Source of the DNA: Trichocoleus sp. FACHB-46
Lineage (GTDB): Bacteria > Cyanobacteriota > Cyanobacteriia > FACHB-46
Assembly: GCF_014695385.1 (NCBI RefSeq)
Contig: NZ_JACJOD010000033.1
Span: forward strand, 62,001 to 126,000
Direction of reading: 5' to 3'
DNA length: 64,000 nt
A program made the translations under genes and the position numbers. Shown here one piece after another: positions 33,952-43,665 of the stretch (position 1 is the stretch's first letter; every line of letters begins with the position of its first letter). The notes under the pieces were generated by a model. It was not told where the DNA came from, did not search any database, and saw only the letters and a program-made list of their open reading frames with translations.

Positions 33952-36900
33952 TTAAGGCTGTTCAGCATTGATAAAAAAATCTTCTATCCCAGATATGTCC
34001 AATCTTAAAAACTCATCTTGCAAATTAATAACTCGATGAATTAGCTCTGGATCGCTAGCTTCATCAGCTTCGCGTAGAATTTCGTTCAACGCAGTAATCA
34101 GAGCTTTTGTATTCCAAATCTTATGAGAATTATTTGCTTCCTGTAGTTTTTTAAGTAATATCTCCAGGTATTCTAGTGCAGACAACGGGTTTCGGTAGGC
34201 TTTATAGCTTAACCATTCAAGAAAACCATGAATATTGCGTCTCTCTATAAGGACTGGTAACGCATTCAGGAATGCAAGCGCTAACTCGTGCTGAATAACT
34301 TCCCTACTACTCTCCTTGCCAAAGCATTCTTCAATCTCCTGTAGAACCAAGTCCGATATATTATCTTGTTGTAAAATATTAATTAGTCCGGAGTGACAGG
34401 ATGTTGTATGCCCCCGCTCATCCAAATTAGCTTTGAAAACCTGGGCAACTCCCTTCCAAGCTTCAGTATTAGTTGTTCTCAAAATACTAAAGAGCTGTTC
34501 TTGGCTAATGTATCCTGCCAAGCTAACTAATGCTGAAAGACGACCCCATGTATTGCCAGCCTCTTCAATACCTTCATGTAAAAGACGCTCCAAATATGGT
34601 TCAACTAGATTGAAATGTTCTCGATATTGGTAGTAGAGACAAAGTTCTGCCTCCTCCCACAGACGAGGTTGTGGCTCTTGGAAGACATCGGCTAACAATC
34701 TCCATCCAAGACTGGGATATTTATACATAAGAAAAGGAAGTCGTTCGAGAACAGGAACACGCGCATGGATTGCTGGATCGCGAGCAAAATGGTGTAGAAG
34801 AGATGGTAGTAACTCAGGTAGTTCCTGTTCTTGCTCTAAAAGCTTGTTACAAAGAATCATTGCACTCTCAGCTGCAATACCACAAGGTGAGTTGATAGCC
34901 GTGGAGTGAAGATTTCGACTATTATTACTGGTCTGCCTATCGCTAGGAAGCTTAGCGCGAAGCCAAAAGAGCAATAATGTTAGGCGCTCAGCTGAGATCG
35001 AATCTTCTAGAACGACACAGCAGGCTTCTAGGGCTGAACTAACTACTTTAAGATCTTCCCAAATAATGGAATACCGCTCTAGTAAGCAAAGCAAAGCAGA
35101 TGCAAGCATACTTCCTTCGGGTAATGGCTCTATAGGTTCCCACGGCTTACTCGGCCTAAGCTTGCTGAATCGGTAGCGCAGATGAAATGAAATACCTTCA
35201 ATAAGAGCATGTATGTACTGCTGACACAGATTTTTCTCTATAAACCAAGGAAATAAGCCTAAAAAGCGCATAGGTTCAAGTGAACAGGCTTCACTTACAA
35301 CACCTCTTATTTCACTAAACCCACCCACTAAGTCTCGATCAAACGGCTCTCGACTTGGGTATTGCTCATAGTAGTGCAATAAACGCAAAAGAGCTTGATC
35401 CGAAAGCCTAAGCAAGTCTTGAGAAGAGAATGGCGGCATCACTAAGCCGCCAGAGCTTTTAATTGTTGGTGAAGGATGGCTATAGCCCAAATGATTTTCC
35501 CAAGTGTCGATAAAAGCTTGGGTTGTCGATGTTCGAAATATTGACGGAATCCAGGAGAAAAGATTATATGCCTTGCGAGAAGCCCAAGCTACCACGTCAA
35601 CTCTCTCCGTTGGAAATTGAGAAGAATATATGGCAATAGTTTCAGTGCATGATTCTGAAATTATCTCTTGGTTAATTGTCTGTACCGGCTCAGAGATGGA
35701 GGGGTAAGCCATCTGCATTAACTCCCCTAATTCGTAACTAAGATCGCTCTCGTTAAGGAGCGCTTTATCTTGCAGTTGAGCCTCTATCCCAGATATATTT
35801 TCTTCAGAATTTTCCTTATAAGCTTGAATCAAGAGGTAACGAATGCTGGTTTCTTGACTGTCGCGTAAGTTTGGCTCGTTTGCCTTCCACCAAGCATCAT
35901 TCTGCTGAGCTCTCTGCTTTAATGCCTTCTCTAAAGCACTGAACAGAACCTTGAGATTGTCTCCAAAGTGGATATCTTGCCTGCTGTGCTTATATATCCA
36001 TGATGTATCACACAAAAATTTATTTTGCAGACTATCCTCATTGCATTTCATAGAGCGGTTAGTACTCCAATCCTCTAAGCTAACTAGAGCCAACGTTAGA
36101 AGCTCATCGGATACGACCAAGCGCTCTGCCAAGAAATTTTCCTTACAAAAGATGTGAGGCGTGCAACGCAATTTATTACGCAGGTCTAAGTGTTCTTCAT
36201 ATTCAGAGGAAATATCTTTAGTAATATATCTCCATAGCAAATCATCTCCAGAGTTCGTAGCTTCCACCCATTGACTCAGGGACTGGCCGAGCAAAGAGCC
36301 GCGATCGCTGTTGGAGTGTTGAATTAAGCTTTCTAGTAGTGCTCGGACACCCTGGACACTCCAAGCATCAAATCTGTCTAAGCCGTGACAAATGATTTCA
36401 ACAATGTATTGGTTGTCTACCCATTGAGATAGGATTGCTTCCTGCCATAGCTTAATTACCTCAGTTGGGTATCGATTTGCCCAAACACCTAGCTGCCAGC
36501 AAAACTGCCGCAACCAGCCTTCTCGTTCCTGCAAGGCTTTGACTTCTGGCAACCAGTATTGTTGAAGAATTTGGAACCAAGCATTTCCACAAACACTTGA
36601 AAGCAGCCGGCGGAACAGATCGGGATAGTTTCGAAAGATTCGGCGTAATAGTCGCCAATCTTCTGCCCCTGGTTCAATTTCAGTAAGAGACTGACAAACT
36701 AAACGTTTAATGTGATATGCAATTTCTTTGTGTGATAGCACTTCCCATACTTGCTGCCTAAAAATACCTGCTTCATAAGTACGTAGGAAGAAGAAGAATG
36801 CTCGAACTATTGGTCGAATAAAGGGAAGTTGAGTATATCCAAGAATGAATTGTGCTAGAGTTTTCCTCTGCACTGAGGTTGCTCGAACAATGAGACAATC

Positions 36901-38541
36901 TGTTAAAGTTTGATGACTAAAAGACAGAGCACCAGGAATAGGATTCCACAGAACTTCTTGACTGATTAGCTGCCTAATTACATCCTCACCACACCGAAAA
37001 ACTTCCTTCCGACAGGATTGGCTTCTATGCTCCACAAGGTGTCCTGCCATATCCTGCAATGCAGTCATAACACCATCACCTAGATTAGAATTTTGGACTA
37101 CTACCTCCTCAAGAAAGCTGTCATAGAGTTCATAAATTGACGAGGGATATAATGCTCTGCCAAGCTTTGCTAATTTTTCATACATTCTTAAGTTTTGAGG
37201 TAATTCCAATAACTGTTGAAGCTCAGGGCTAACACTAACAGGATCAATCCCCCAATCAATCAGAAATGCTTTTACCACATTGTTGAAATCAAGCGGCCGC
37301 AAATGAATTGTGTGTTGCCATGAACGTCCTCTAAGCAAAGGATCATATTGCAAATCGAAGCTGCGGCAACCAGCAACTACTGTTAGTCCATCAACTTTTT
37401 CTAAGCGATCAATTAGCCCCAAAAAAACCTTAAGAGCACTATGCTGTCGATTTAGAGACAAAACATCAAGCGAATCAATGATGACAACAACTCGGCGAAA
37501 GCTTGCTAAGCGAGCACACTGGCCTACAATATCAGCTGGCAAACCTCTTGCATTAAGCTCCTGCTCATTATCCACCTCAGTAAACTGATCACCCTTGATA
37601 AACAACAAGCTCCAGGAACAAGACGGTTGTTCAATGTAATCTGCTAGATCTAGCAACAGACAGGTTTTACCGCTACCAGGGCGATCAGCTAGTAAGATTG
37701 CTCGACTTCCTCGTTCAATTAATTCAATAACTTGAGATAACTCAGCCCGAGCAATGGATTTGTTGTCAATTGTACGCGGCCAATATCGACCAATTGTTGA
37801 AGCTAACTCAAAAGTTTTACGAATTTCTGCTTCACCTAGCTTGGGCGTTGGGCTCAAGCCGTGTCTACCCAACTCAGCTAATATATCTTGACGGGTGATT
37901 AAGTGCCTCGAATCCCTGAGATTAGTTTCGTGGCTTACTAGATAACGTTCTAATAAACGCATGGCAAGCTCAGATCGTGGCACAAGTCGATCCAGAGCCG
38001 TCTGGTTTTGCTGATCCCAGTCTTCAAAATCATTAGTTGGACCAAAGCCTATTCTTTGAACTAAATTAAAAGCTACTTCCTCCGAACGCTCAAAGATTTT
38101 CGATAAGCGCTTTAAGGCTTCGAATTGCTTTTTTGGTGCACTTTGCAGAAAAGATGAGTAGTTAGGGAAGTTTTTACAGACTTCTACTAAAGATTTAAAT
38201 TCTCCAAATGGAGACCGAGAATAAAACTTAACTTCTGAATTCTGGCTGGACTCCAATTGTGTACAAGCTTTTTGCAACTCTTTATATAGAGCTTGGTCTG
38301 AAAGGGACCAGCTTTCGTGATCAGTCTGATTCTTTTTTGCTTGAATAAAGCATACTCGCTCTTCTTCGAATAAAATAACTATGTCATCAACAGTAACCGG
38401 AAAATCCATCCCCGGTATTCCTGTTGAGTTGACTTGAATGCTCTGAATAGAATTATCTTCTAAAAGGCGAATGAGCCAATGCAGAGCAATTCTTAGTTGA
38501 TATTCGTCACCCTGGCTAGAACGTTTTCCTGCAAGACTCAT
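33952..38541 (-). CDS. Avs-like STAND ATPase with N-terminal Cap4-type nuclease
   Basis: 1529 aa. The first 75 residues (GDEYQLRIALHWLIRLLED, then DDIVILFEEERVCFIQAKKN) have the pattern of the Cap4/DUF4297 dsDNA nuclease: helix, strand, acidic residue and Q-x-K. A STAND-type P-loop follows at about 284 (ADRPGSGKT) with Walker B at about 350 (RVVVIIDSLDVLS). The remaining 1000 residues are helical repeats. This domain order is that of Avs proteins, which detect phage terminase or portal and then degrade DNA. It could also be a related uncharacterised STAND nuclease. Start ATG 38541. Confidence 0.75.
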   Translation of the reverse strand: MSLAGKRSSQGDEYQLRIALHWLIRLLEDNSIQSIQVNSTGIPGMDFPVTVDDIVILFEEERVCFIQAKKNQTDHESWSLSDQALYKELQKACTQLESSQNSEVKFYSRSPFGEFKSLVEVCKNFPNYSSFLQSAPKKQFEALKRLSKIFERSEEVAFNLVQRIGFGPTNDFEDWDQQNQTALDRLVPRSELAMRLLERYLVSHETNLRDSRHLITRQDILAELGRHGLSPTPKLGEAEIRKTFELASTIGRYWPRTIDNKSIARAELSQVIELIERGSRAILLADRPGSGKTCLLLDLADYIEQPSCSWSLLFIKGDQFTEVDNEQELNARGLPADIVGQCARLASFRRVVVIIDSLDVLSLNRQHSALKVFLGLIDRLEKVDGLTVVAGCRSFDLQYDPLLRGRSWQHTIHLRPLDFNNVVKAFLIDWGIDPVSVSPELQQLLELPQNLRMYEKLAKLGRALYPSSIYELYDSFLEEVVVQNSNLGDGVMTALQDMAGHLVEHRSQSCRKEVFRCGEDVIRQLISQEVLWNPIPGALSFSHQTLTDCLIVRATSVQRKTLAQFILGYTQLPFIRPIVRAFFFFLRTYEAGIFRQQVWEVLSHKEIAYHIKRLVCQSLTEIEPGAEDWRLLRRIFRNYPDLFRRLLSSVCGNAWFQILQQYWLPEVKALQEREGWLRQFCWQLGVWANRYPTEVIKLWQEAILSQWVDNQYIVEIICHGLDRFDAWSVQGVRALLESLIQHSNSDRGSLLGQSLSQWVEATNSGDDLLWRYITKDISSEYEEHLDLRNKLRCTPHIFCKENFLAERLVVSDELLTLALVSLEDWSTNRSMKCNEDSLQNKFLCDTSWIYKHSRQDIHFGDNLKVLFSALEKALKQRAQQNDAWWKANEPNLRDSQETSIRYLLIQAYKENSEENISGIEAQLQDKALLNESDLSYELGELMQMAYPSISEPVQTINQEIISESCTETIAIYSSQFPTERVDVVAWASRKAYNLFSWIPSIFRTSTTQAFIDTWENHLGYSHPSPTIKSSGGLVMPPFSSQDLLRLSDQALLRLLHYYEQYPSREPFDRDLVGGFSEIRGVVSEACSLEPMRFLGLFPWFIEKNLCQQYIHALIEGISFHLRYRFSKLRPSKPWEPIEPLPEGSMLASALLCLLERYSIIWEDLKVVSSALEACCVVLEDSISAERLTLLLFWLRAKLPSDRQTSNNSRNLHSTAINSPCGIAAESAMILCNKLLEQEQELPELLPSLLHHFARDPAIHARVPVLERLPFLMYKYPSLGWRLLADVFQEPQPRLWEEAELCLYYQYREHFNLVEPYLERLLHEGIEEAGNTWGRLSALVSLAGYISQEQLFSILRTTNTEAWKGVAQVFKANLDERGHTTSCHSGLINILQQDNISDLVLQEIEECFGKESSREVIQHELALAFLNALPVLIERRNIHGFLEWLSYKAYRNPLSALEYLEILLKKLQEANNSHKIWNTKALITALNEILREADEASDPELIHRVINLQDEFLRLDISGIEDFFINAEQP

Positions 38542-38806
38542 ACATCTAGTAGTTTGACTTCATTAAAACTTCGGAAAATTAATCTTAGCTATTAATTAGT
38601 TAAAGAGCCATAAACATTTATTCTTCAGAAAAATATGAAATAACTTCATATGCTGTCAAGCAGTACTTTTTAGGGCAATAGTTTTTTGACCAAGCTAATC
38701 TGCAACTCATTATGAAATTGTACCCGTTCTACTTGAGGATGTATTGCGCTCGCTGCCTGCTGCTTTAAGCTGATATTAGGCATCCTAGATTAAATAAATC
38801 TAACCC

Positions 38807-39112
38807 TTGAGTAGGCGGCTCAAGCTTTTTGGCAAAACCGTGTTGGTTGAGCCCTTAGAACTGCCATCAGCTCAACTATCCGAACTGAGGAAACTTCCTG
38901 GGTGCACGGCCATCTATTTCGTGATCGATTCCAATCACCGAATTTTGTTTGTAGGCCAGGCAGTCAATCTTCTAACCCGGTGGAAGAATCATCACCGCAT
39001 TTACCAGCTAGGTGAGATTAACAAAGATTATCCCGTAAGAATTGCTTGGCAAACATGGAATCAAGACAGCCTAGAAGAAGCAGAAATTTCTGAATGGCAA
39101 GGCTTGACCTAG
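38807..39112 (+). CDS. GIY-YIG-like protein, short
   Basis: 101 aa. TAIYFVID ... RILFVGQAVNLLTRWKNHH corresponds to GIY...YIG and the catalytic Arg of the GIY-YIG fold, with degenerate first motifs (AIY, FVG). The C-terminus ends soon after EEAEISEW, where the family's glutamate usually lies. The start (TTG 38807) is uncertain; a GTG at the VLVEPLEL segment is an alternative. It is convergent with the Mrr gene and divergent from the Avs-like gene, so may be an added nuclease of the defence island, or may be a truncated paralogue. Confidence 0.6.
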   Translation: MSRRLKLFGKTVLVEPLELPSAQLSELRKLPGCTAIYFVIDSNHRILFVGQAVNLLTRWKNHHRIYQLGEINKDYPVRIAWQTWNQDSLEEAEISEWQGLT

Positions 39113-39119
39113 GTTTTGC

Positions 39120-40088
39120 TTATTCCGTGCCATCAAACAATACATCAGTGAGCTTACTGGGAGGCGACCAAATTCCAGAGCGCAGCTTGTAATATGTTTT
39201 ACACAGGCTAACTATTTTTTCCTCATCGCCAAATCGCAGTGTTCGCCGCTCTATTTCTGAAAGCGATTCAAATGCAGTATTGGTATAGCCATACGTTGAT
39301 AGATAGAGCCCACCGTTATGCCCCTCGTGCACAATTACATTTAGAAAGTCTCTCGTCGCATCTTTTCCTACACGTGAACCTGAACGCCAGTGCTTTACTT
39401 CAACGATGTATGTGCAGTGATTCCCATCAACCTCACATTGCAGAATCAAGTCTTTACCACCATCTTTTGAGCCTGGTGTGAGTTCTACAGAAAACCCGAT
39501 TGCATCAAATACCTCAGACAACAATCTTTCAAGATCGCGCCATTCGAGTTCATCAAGACAACGTGGATTTTTTGCAACAAGTTCGGCGAATCGACGGCTG
39601 ACAAAGCTTAGGATCTGTTGAATTTCACGAGTGTCATTTTGGTCATCAACATCGATACGATCTACCCAAGCTTTGAGTTCTTCGAAACCGAATAGTTCTA
39701 GATCCAGTGGAAGATCGCGAGTTGCCAGTTCAAGAGCATCTTTTGTGAAACGACTAGAAGTAATTAGTATCACCCGATTGATACGTTGGGTGATTGCAGC
39801 ACCAATGGCAGCATTGACAACGTCGAGTCCAACAGGTTTTTTGTAGTGCTTGTACTCAACAGCAAGGGTGTAGGGTAACAGGTCATCAGTTTCTTCACGA
39901 ATTGCAGATATATCGAAGCCGCTGTCTCCAACCTTGCGCTGCTTATAACTCACCTGATAGCCACCATCAGACAATAGTGGCTCTACGATGTCAAAGATTC
40001 TTTGTTCTGCTTCTTTCCACTTGACTTCCCAGGCATCTTGAAGCTGCTCTATTCGGCTAAGAAGACTCGTCTTTAATTGATCATCCAT
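39120..40088 (-). CDS. Restriction endonuclease-like protein with two Mrr-type nuclease domains
   Basis: ATG 40088 (MDDQLKTSLL) is preferred over TTG 40097. Two PD-(D/E)xK domains of Mrr type lie in tandem: first, GDSGFDISA with AVEYKHYKK (about 55-90); second, SKDGGKDLILQ with YIVEVKHWRSG (about 205-240). Both keep the Asp, the Glu/Asp-x-Lys pair and the downstream segment (ILITSSRFTKDA, LYLSTYGYTNTA). Mrr enzymes cut methylated DNA, which is interesting given the Dam-type methylase, although host self-DNA must then be tolerated. No modification subunit is linked. Confidence 0.8.
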   Translation of the reverse strand: MDDQLKTSLLSRIEQLQDAWEVKWKEAEQRIFDIVEPLLSDGGYQVSYKQRKVGDSGFDISAIREETDDLLPYTLAVEYKHYKKPVGLDVVNAAIGAAITQRINRVILITSSRFTKDALELATRDLPLDLELFGFEELKAWVDRIDVDDQNDTREIQQILSFVSRRFAELVAKNPRCLDELEWRDLERLLSEVFDAIGFSVELTPGSKDGGKDLILQCEVDGNHCTYIVEVKHWRSGSRVGKDATRDFLNVIVHEGHNGGLYLSTYGYTNTAFESLSEIERRTLRFGDEEKIVSLCKTYYKLRSGIWSPPSKLTDVLFDGTE

Positions 40089-40288
40089 AGCCTGCAATTC
40101 CTGCCTTGGTCACTATTACCATCTAAGTACTTATAAAGTGAAAAGTTCTTGCTTACTGTTCTGAGTTAAATGAGTAGCAAAACTCTTAATATTACTTAAA
40201 TCTCCCTTAAGGGGGCTTTGTCCTTAGTTTCTGAGCTACCACGTTAACTCGAAAAAATAAGACAGCTAGCTGAGGCAGGATTAAGCGG

Positions 40289-40395
40289 TGATCGCTCTCA
40301 TTGCATCACACCTTACCGAGCACCTAACTTAAAATCGAAAATTCTTTAAATCTCAAAGTTTGCAGGTTGTGTGCCACCAAGCGATCGCCCTCCCA
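40289..40395. repeat. Dispersed repeat, copy H (module 3)
   Basis: GAGCACCTAACTTAAAATCG, ATCTCAAAGTTTGCAGG and CACCAAGCGATCGCC follow the module 3 order with many substitutions, so this is an old copy. 40098-40517 holds no other feature. Confidence 0.45.
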
Positions 40396-40517
40396 ACACT
40401 CCGACTGTAAATCCTATTGTCCCAGAACCAAAAGATATCTGAGGGACTCAGGGAAAGAGGATATCATCAGCATTAGCTCTGCATTCCCATGCCACCCGTA
40501 GAGAACTAGGAGATACG

Positions 40518-42004
40518 ATGGCGCGAGACCCCATCAAGCCGACTGAGCCCACTCCTCCACAGCCCGCCTCAACGGCTCAGCCTTCTACCGCCCCAGCAAC
40601 ACCCGCTAGCACCGCTAAACCTGCGGCCAAACCAACACTAGGCTCCAAAATCCCTCAGATTAATCAAAAGCCCTCACCCCTGAAAGAGCAGCATCGCGAT
40701 ACCAGGGGGCAGCCGGACTATACTCCGGTTCAAATCATCATTCTCAACGGTGCCTATAAAGGTAAATCCCTGGATCTAGGATTGGCAATTAACGAGGTGA
40801 TGCACTCGGAGACGGCAGAGTGGGAAAGTCAAGATGGAGATGGCATTAGGGTTGGCATTAACTTCAAGCGTCTGAGTCCCCGTGATATCTCACTCACCTT
40901 GACTTATTGCAGTGTGGTTGAGGATGTCTCACATCTAGTGGAAAATTTAAAGCACCTCAAGGAGATTACCGAGGGTGAGAGCAGACCCCCACTTTTATTG
41001 TTTACCCAGGGCAGCATCCAGGCCACTGAATGTGTTTGTACCTCGATCCAGGATAAGTATTCAGAGCCTCACCCCAAACGCAAAGGCTTGCGGCGGGCAG
41101 ATGTAGACATCAAACTGCTAGTAGGCGGTGGCAAGAGCAGCTCCTATGCGCTTGGCGGCCCCTTAACTAGCACTCCCTTGGGCGATGAACGGGCTCGTGC
41201 CACTGAAGCGGAGCGGCAAAAAAAGGGATTGCAGAATGTCGTCAAAACCCTCTTTGCTCCCTGTGTCGGTTCAGAAGGCAGCGCAGATCTGGAGAAGCTA
41301 ATCGAACAAAACAAGCTGAGCGACCCCGCAGAGATTGCCAAGCTGAATGCACCTACTTTTGTACAAGCCGCGATCGCCGGGATGTTTTCCCCCTCTCTAT
41401 TGCAAGACCCAAAGTTGCAGACGAAGCTAGCAGGAGACCTCGCGGTAGAAATGGCAGTGAATCAAGACGGAGTAGGCCGTACTACCTTAGCTCGCAAGTT
41501 TGCTGAGGGGCTGCTCACAGGTATCCTGCCTGGGTCCAATCAACAGCCCACTTTGCAACAGCAACTAGACCTGACGAAGCCAGACTATGACTTGCTCTTG
41601 CAGGCAATTCAAACCCAATCCCTGGATGAGCAGAGTCCCCTGTTCGATCGCACCAAGTACCCCACTGCCTCGGAACGGCTAACTCAATTCGGCGCTTGTG
41701 GACTCAACCTGAGGCGAGTAGGAGCACCTGAAGCCAATATTAAAAATGAGCCTGAAGTTCTTCTACGAGTCAACAAGTTTTGGGTGACGAAAAGCCATCG
41801 GATGAAGAGATCAGGAAGCGGTTTGGACTGCAAACGGATGCCCAGGTAAAAACTCTCAAAAACGGGGCTCCATACCAATCCAAAGAGCAGTTCATCGCTC
41901 ACAATTCTCAGCTCAGTGCTGGTATAGTAGGGCATAAGCTTTGGGGTAGTTTCGTCAAGACGACACCAGAGCCGCAGCCGCCCGCTTCACCTGCCAAGCC
42001 GTAG
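40518..42004 (+). pseudogene. Phage baseplate/tube-like protein (Afp7/gp53-like), frameshifted
   Basis: The open frame from ATG 40518 covers a Pro/Ala-rich N-terminus, then YTPVQIIILNGAYKGKSL, LPLLLFTQGS-like strand and a segment (CVCTSIQDKYSEPHPKRKG) that resemble tube-spanning LysM adaptor proteins of contractile tails (Afp7, gp53). At 41778-41781 (TTTT) the natural frame shifts: GDEKPSDEEIRKRFGLQTD up to 42004 continues in the -1 frame. Adding one T restores a frame of about 495 codons. Either a deletion in the T-run or a sequencing error. As it stands the frame 0 product ends at 41849. Preceded by phage genes upstream and the hub gene next. Confidence 0.55.
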
Positions 42005-42052
42005 GCGGAGAGCAAGAACACAGAGAATATCATGTAGGTCGTTCCGAAGGGG

Positions 42053-42082
42053 AAACCAGGGCTAATCGCTCTGGTTTTTTTT
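42053..42082 (+). terminator. Hairpin with T-tract upstream of the hub gene
   Basis: AAACCAG (42053-42059) pairs with CTGGTTT (42071-42077) and is followed by a T-run; the ATG of the hub gene lies 10 bp further. Confidence 0.65.
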
Positions 42083-42091
42083 GTCTTAAAT

Positions 42092-43636
42092 ATGCCCAGC
42101 CCAACCACTCCCATCCAGGTATTGCCGTCTCTCAAGGTTGATCCAAAAGCTCAGTCAAAGGCTCAACCTGCTCAAGCCAAGTCTCCTGAGGGAGGCAAAG
42201 ATAAGCACAGTCCTCCTCAAAAAGAGGATGGCGATCGCTATAAGGTTTGGTTTCGCGTCAAGATTGGCAAGCTTGAGTTTTTGAATTTGAAAGGTGACTT
42301 TCTGGGACAGCCTTATATCCGCCTTTCAACCTATCAGCACTCTCAGCTCAAAGTGGTGATTAACGACCTGGATGACAAGTTACGTCCTGAAATCGCCAAG
42401 CAGCAAGATGTGGAAGTGGAGCTGGGATTTGTGGATGGCGATCGCAAAAATGTGTTTGTCGGCAAGCTCTATAGCATTGGCCGTCGTCCACCTGATGGCA
42501 CCGAAATCCTAGCAGTTGATCCTTCATTTCAGATGCAACAACAAACGGGATCGTCGGTGCAATTTGCGGCTGAGCAACCCGTGGAGAAACCTGGAGAGAA
42601 GAAAACGCCCGATGTTAAAGCGGCGAGTACTACTACAAATTCTGGGACAGCTAACCCAAATCAGTCAGCAACACAAACGACTCAGCAAACGGCTCAAGGT
42701 GACACCGTTCCTAAGTTAGATCCATCCCAGAACCAGAGCAATGTCCTTAACACCAAAGACCCTAAAGCTCTCCAGGCTCAGGTGAGTAAGGCTGCAACGG
42801 CGGGCCAGAAAACAACTACAGCGGCTGAGCAGTTCGCCTCTAAACATCTAGGCTTAAAGTTTGCCAAGAGTACGCCATCCGCTACAGGTGCTGCTGGCTC
42901 AGTGCGAGTGCAGCAAACAGAGATGCAGGCTGCGGCTCAGCAGGCAACTTTGCAGGGAGATACGGTGGTGACGAGAGGCAATACTGTCCGTCAAGTTGCT
43001 CCCGGTGCCGGAGATCCTTCCAGTGTGGTGTTGGATTACAACAGCAATCGCTCTGCCTTCATTGGCAAGCCCATTATTTTTAAGCGCACTGGCTTGCAAT
43101 TGCAGAGTGGTCTGGGCTCACTCACTGTTAAAGGGTGGGATGTGAATGGTAAGCAAACTGTTGGCGCTACGGTTGTGACGCAGGGGGCAGCACCAGAGCA
43201 TCCCACCGGGATCATTGCGGTGCCTGACTGGGGGCAGATTAAGCTAGATAGTCCCATCTTTCCAGGTTGTCCTTACACTTGGGCAGACGCAACCAAGAAT
43301 GGTGCCCGTGTACCAACAAAAGAAATTATGGGGCGAATTGCGGCGATCGCTCAAGCCATTACGCCCCTCATCGAGAAATCGGTCGGCAAGGGCAACAAAT
43401 GGAATATCACCAGTTGGTATCGAGATCCGGTTTCCAATGCAGATGCCCAAGGCAGGCCGAACAGCCGTCATCTCTACGGAGATGCCGTTGATTTCTGGTA
43501 TGACATCAACGGCTCTGAAAGAGCTTTATTTCGCCAAATAGAACCCACTTGGCAGGGCGGAGTTGCGATGAAGCATGGCGATCGCGGCTTCATGCATCTC
43601 GATTTAGGCCCTCCCGGAAGACGTTGGAACTATTGA
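42092..43636 (+). CDS. Phage tail hub-like protein fused to a murein peptidase
   Basis: 514 aa. Residues about 50-150 (VWFRVKIGKLEFLNLKGDFL) resemble the first barrel of VgrG/gpD-type tail hub proteins. A long Thr/Gln/Ala-rich linker follows. The C-terminal 90 residues are an M15-type (D-Ala-D-Ala-like) peptidase: SRHLYGDAVDFWYD holds the His and Asp, and FMHLDLGP holds the last His. A hub that carries a peptidase can cut the cell wall during DNA injection. Both parts are reasonably clear. Confidence 0.65.
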   Translation: MPSPTTPIQVLPSLKVDPKAQSKAQPAQAKSPEGGKDKHSPPQKEDGDRYKVWFRVKIGKLEFLNLKGDFLGQPYIRLSTYQHSQLKVVINDLDDKLRPEIAKQQDVEVELGFVDGDRKNVFVGKLYSIGRRPPDGTEILAVDPSFQMQQQTGSSVQFAAEQPVEKPGEKKTPDVKAASTTTNSGTANPNQSATQTTQQTAQGDTVPKLDPSQNQSNVLNTKDPKALQAQVSKAATAGQKTTTAAEQFASKHLGLKFAKSTPSATGAAGSVRVQQTEMQAAAQQATLQGDTVVTRGNTVRQVAPGAGDPSSVVLDYNSNRSAFIGKPIIFKRTGLQLQSGLGSLTVKGWDVNGKQTVGATVVTQGAAPEHPTGIIAVPDWGQIKLDSPIFPGCPYTWADATKNGARVPTKEIMGRIAAIAQAITPLIEKSVGKGNKWNITSWYRDPVSNADAQGRPNSRHLYGDAVDFWYDINGSERALFRQIEPTWQGGVAMKHGDRGFMHLDLGPPGRRWNY

Positions 43637-43665
43637 TGATCCAACAGTAAGAGGCGATCGCCATT

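Noticed and set aside
41770-41790. Programmed -1 frameshift at TTTTGGG
   Set aside because: The sequence does not fit X-XXY-YYZ in the zero frame; a deletion is simpler.
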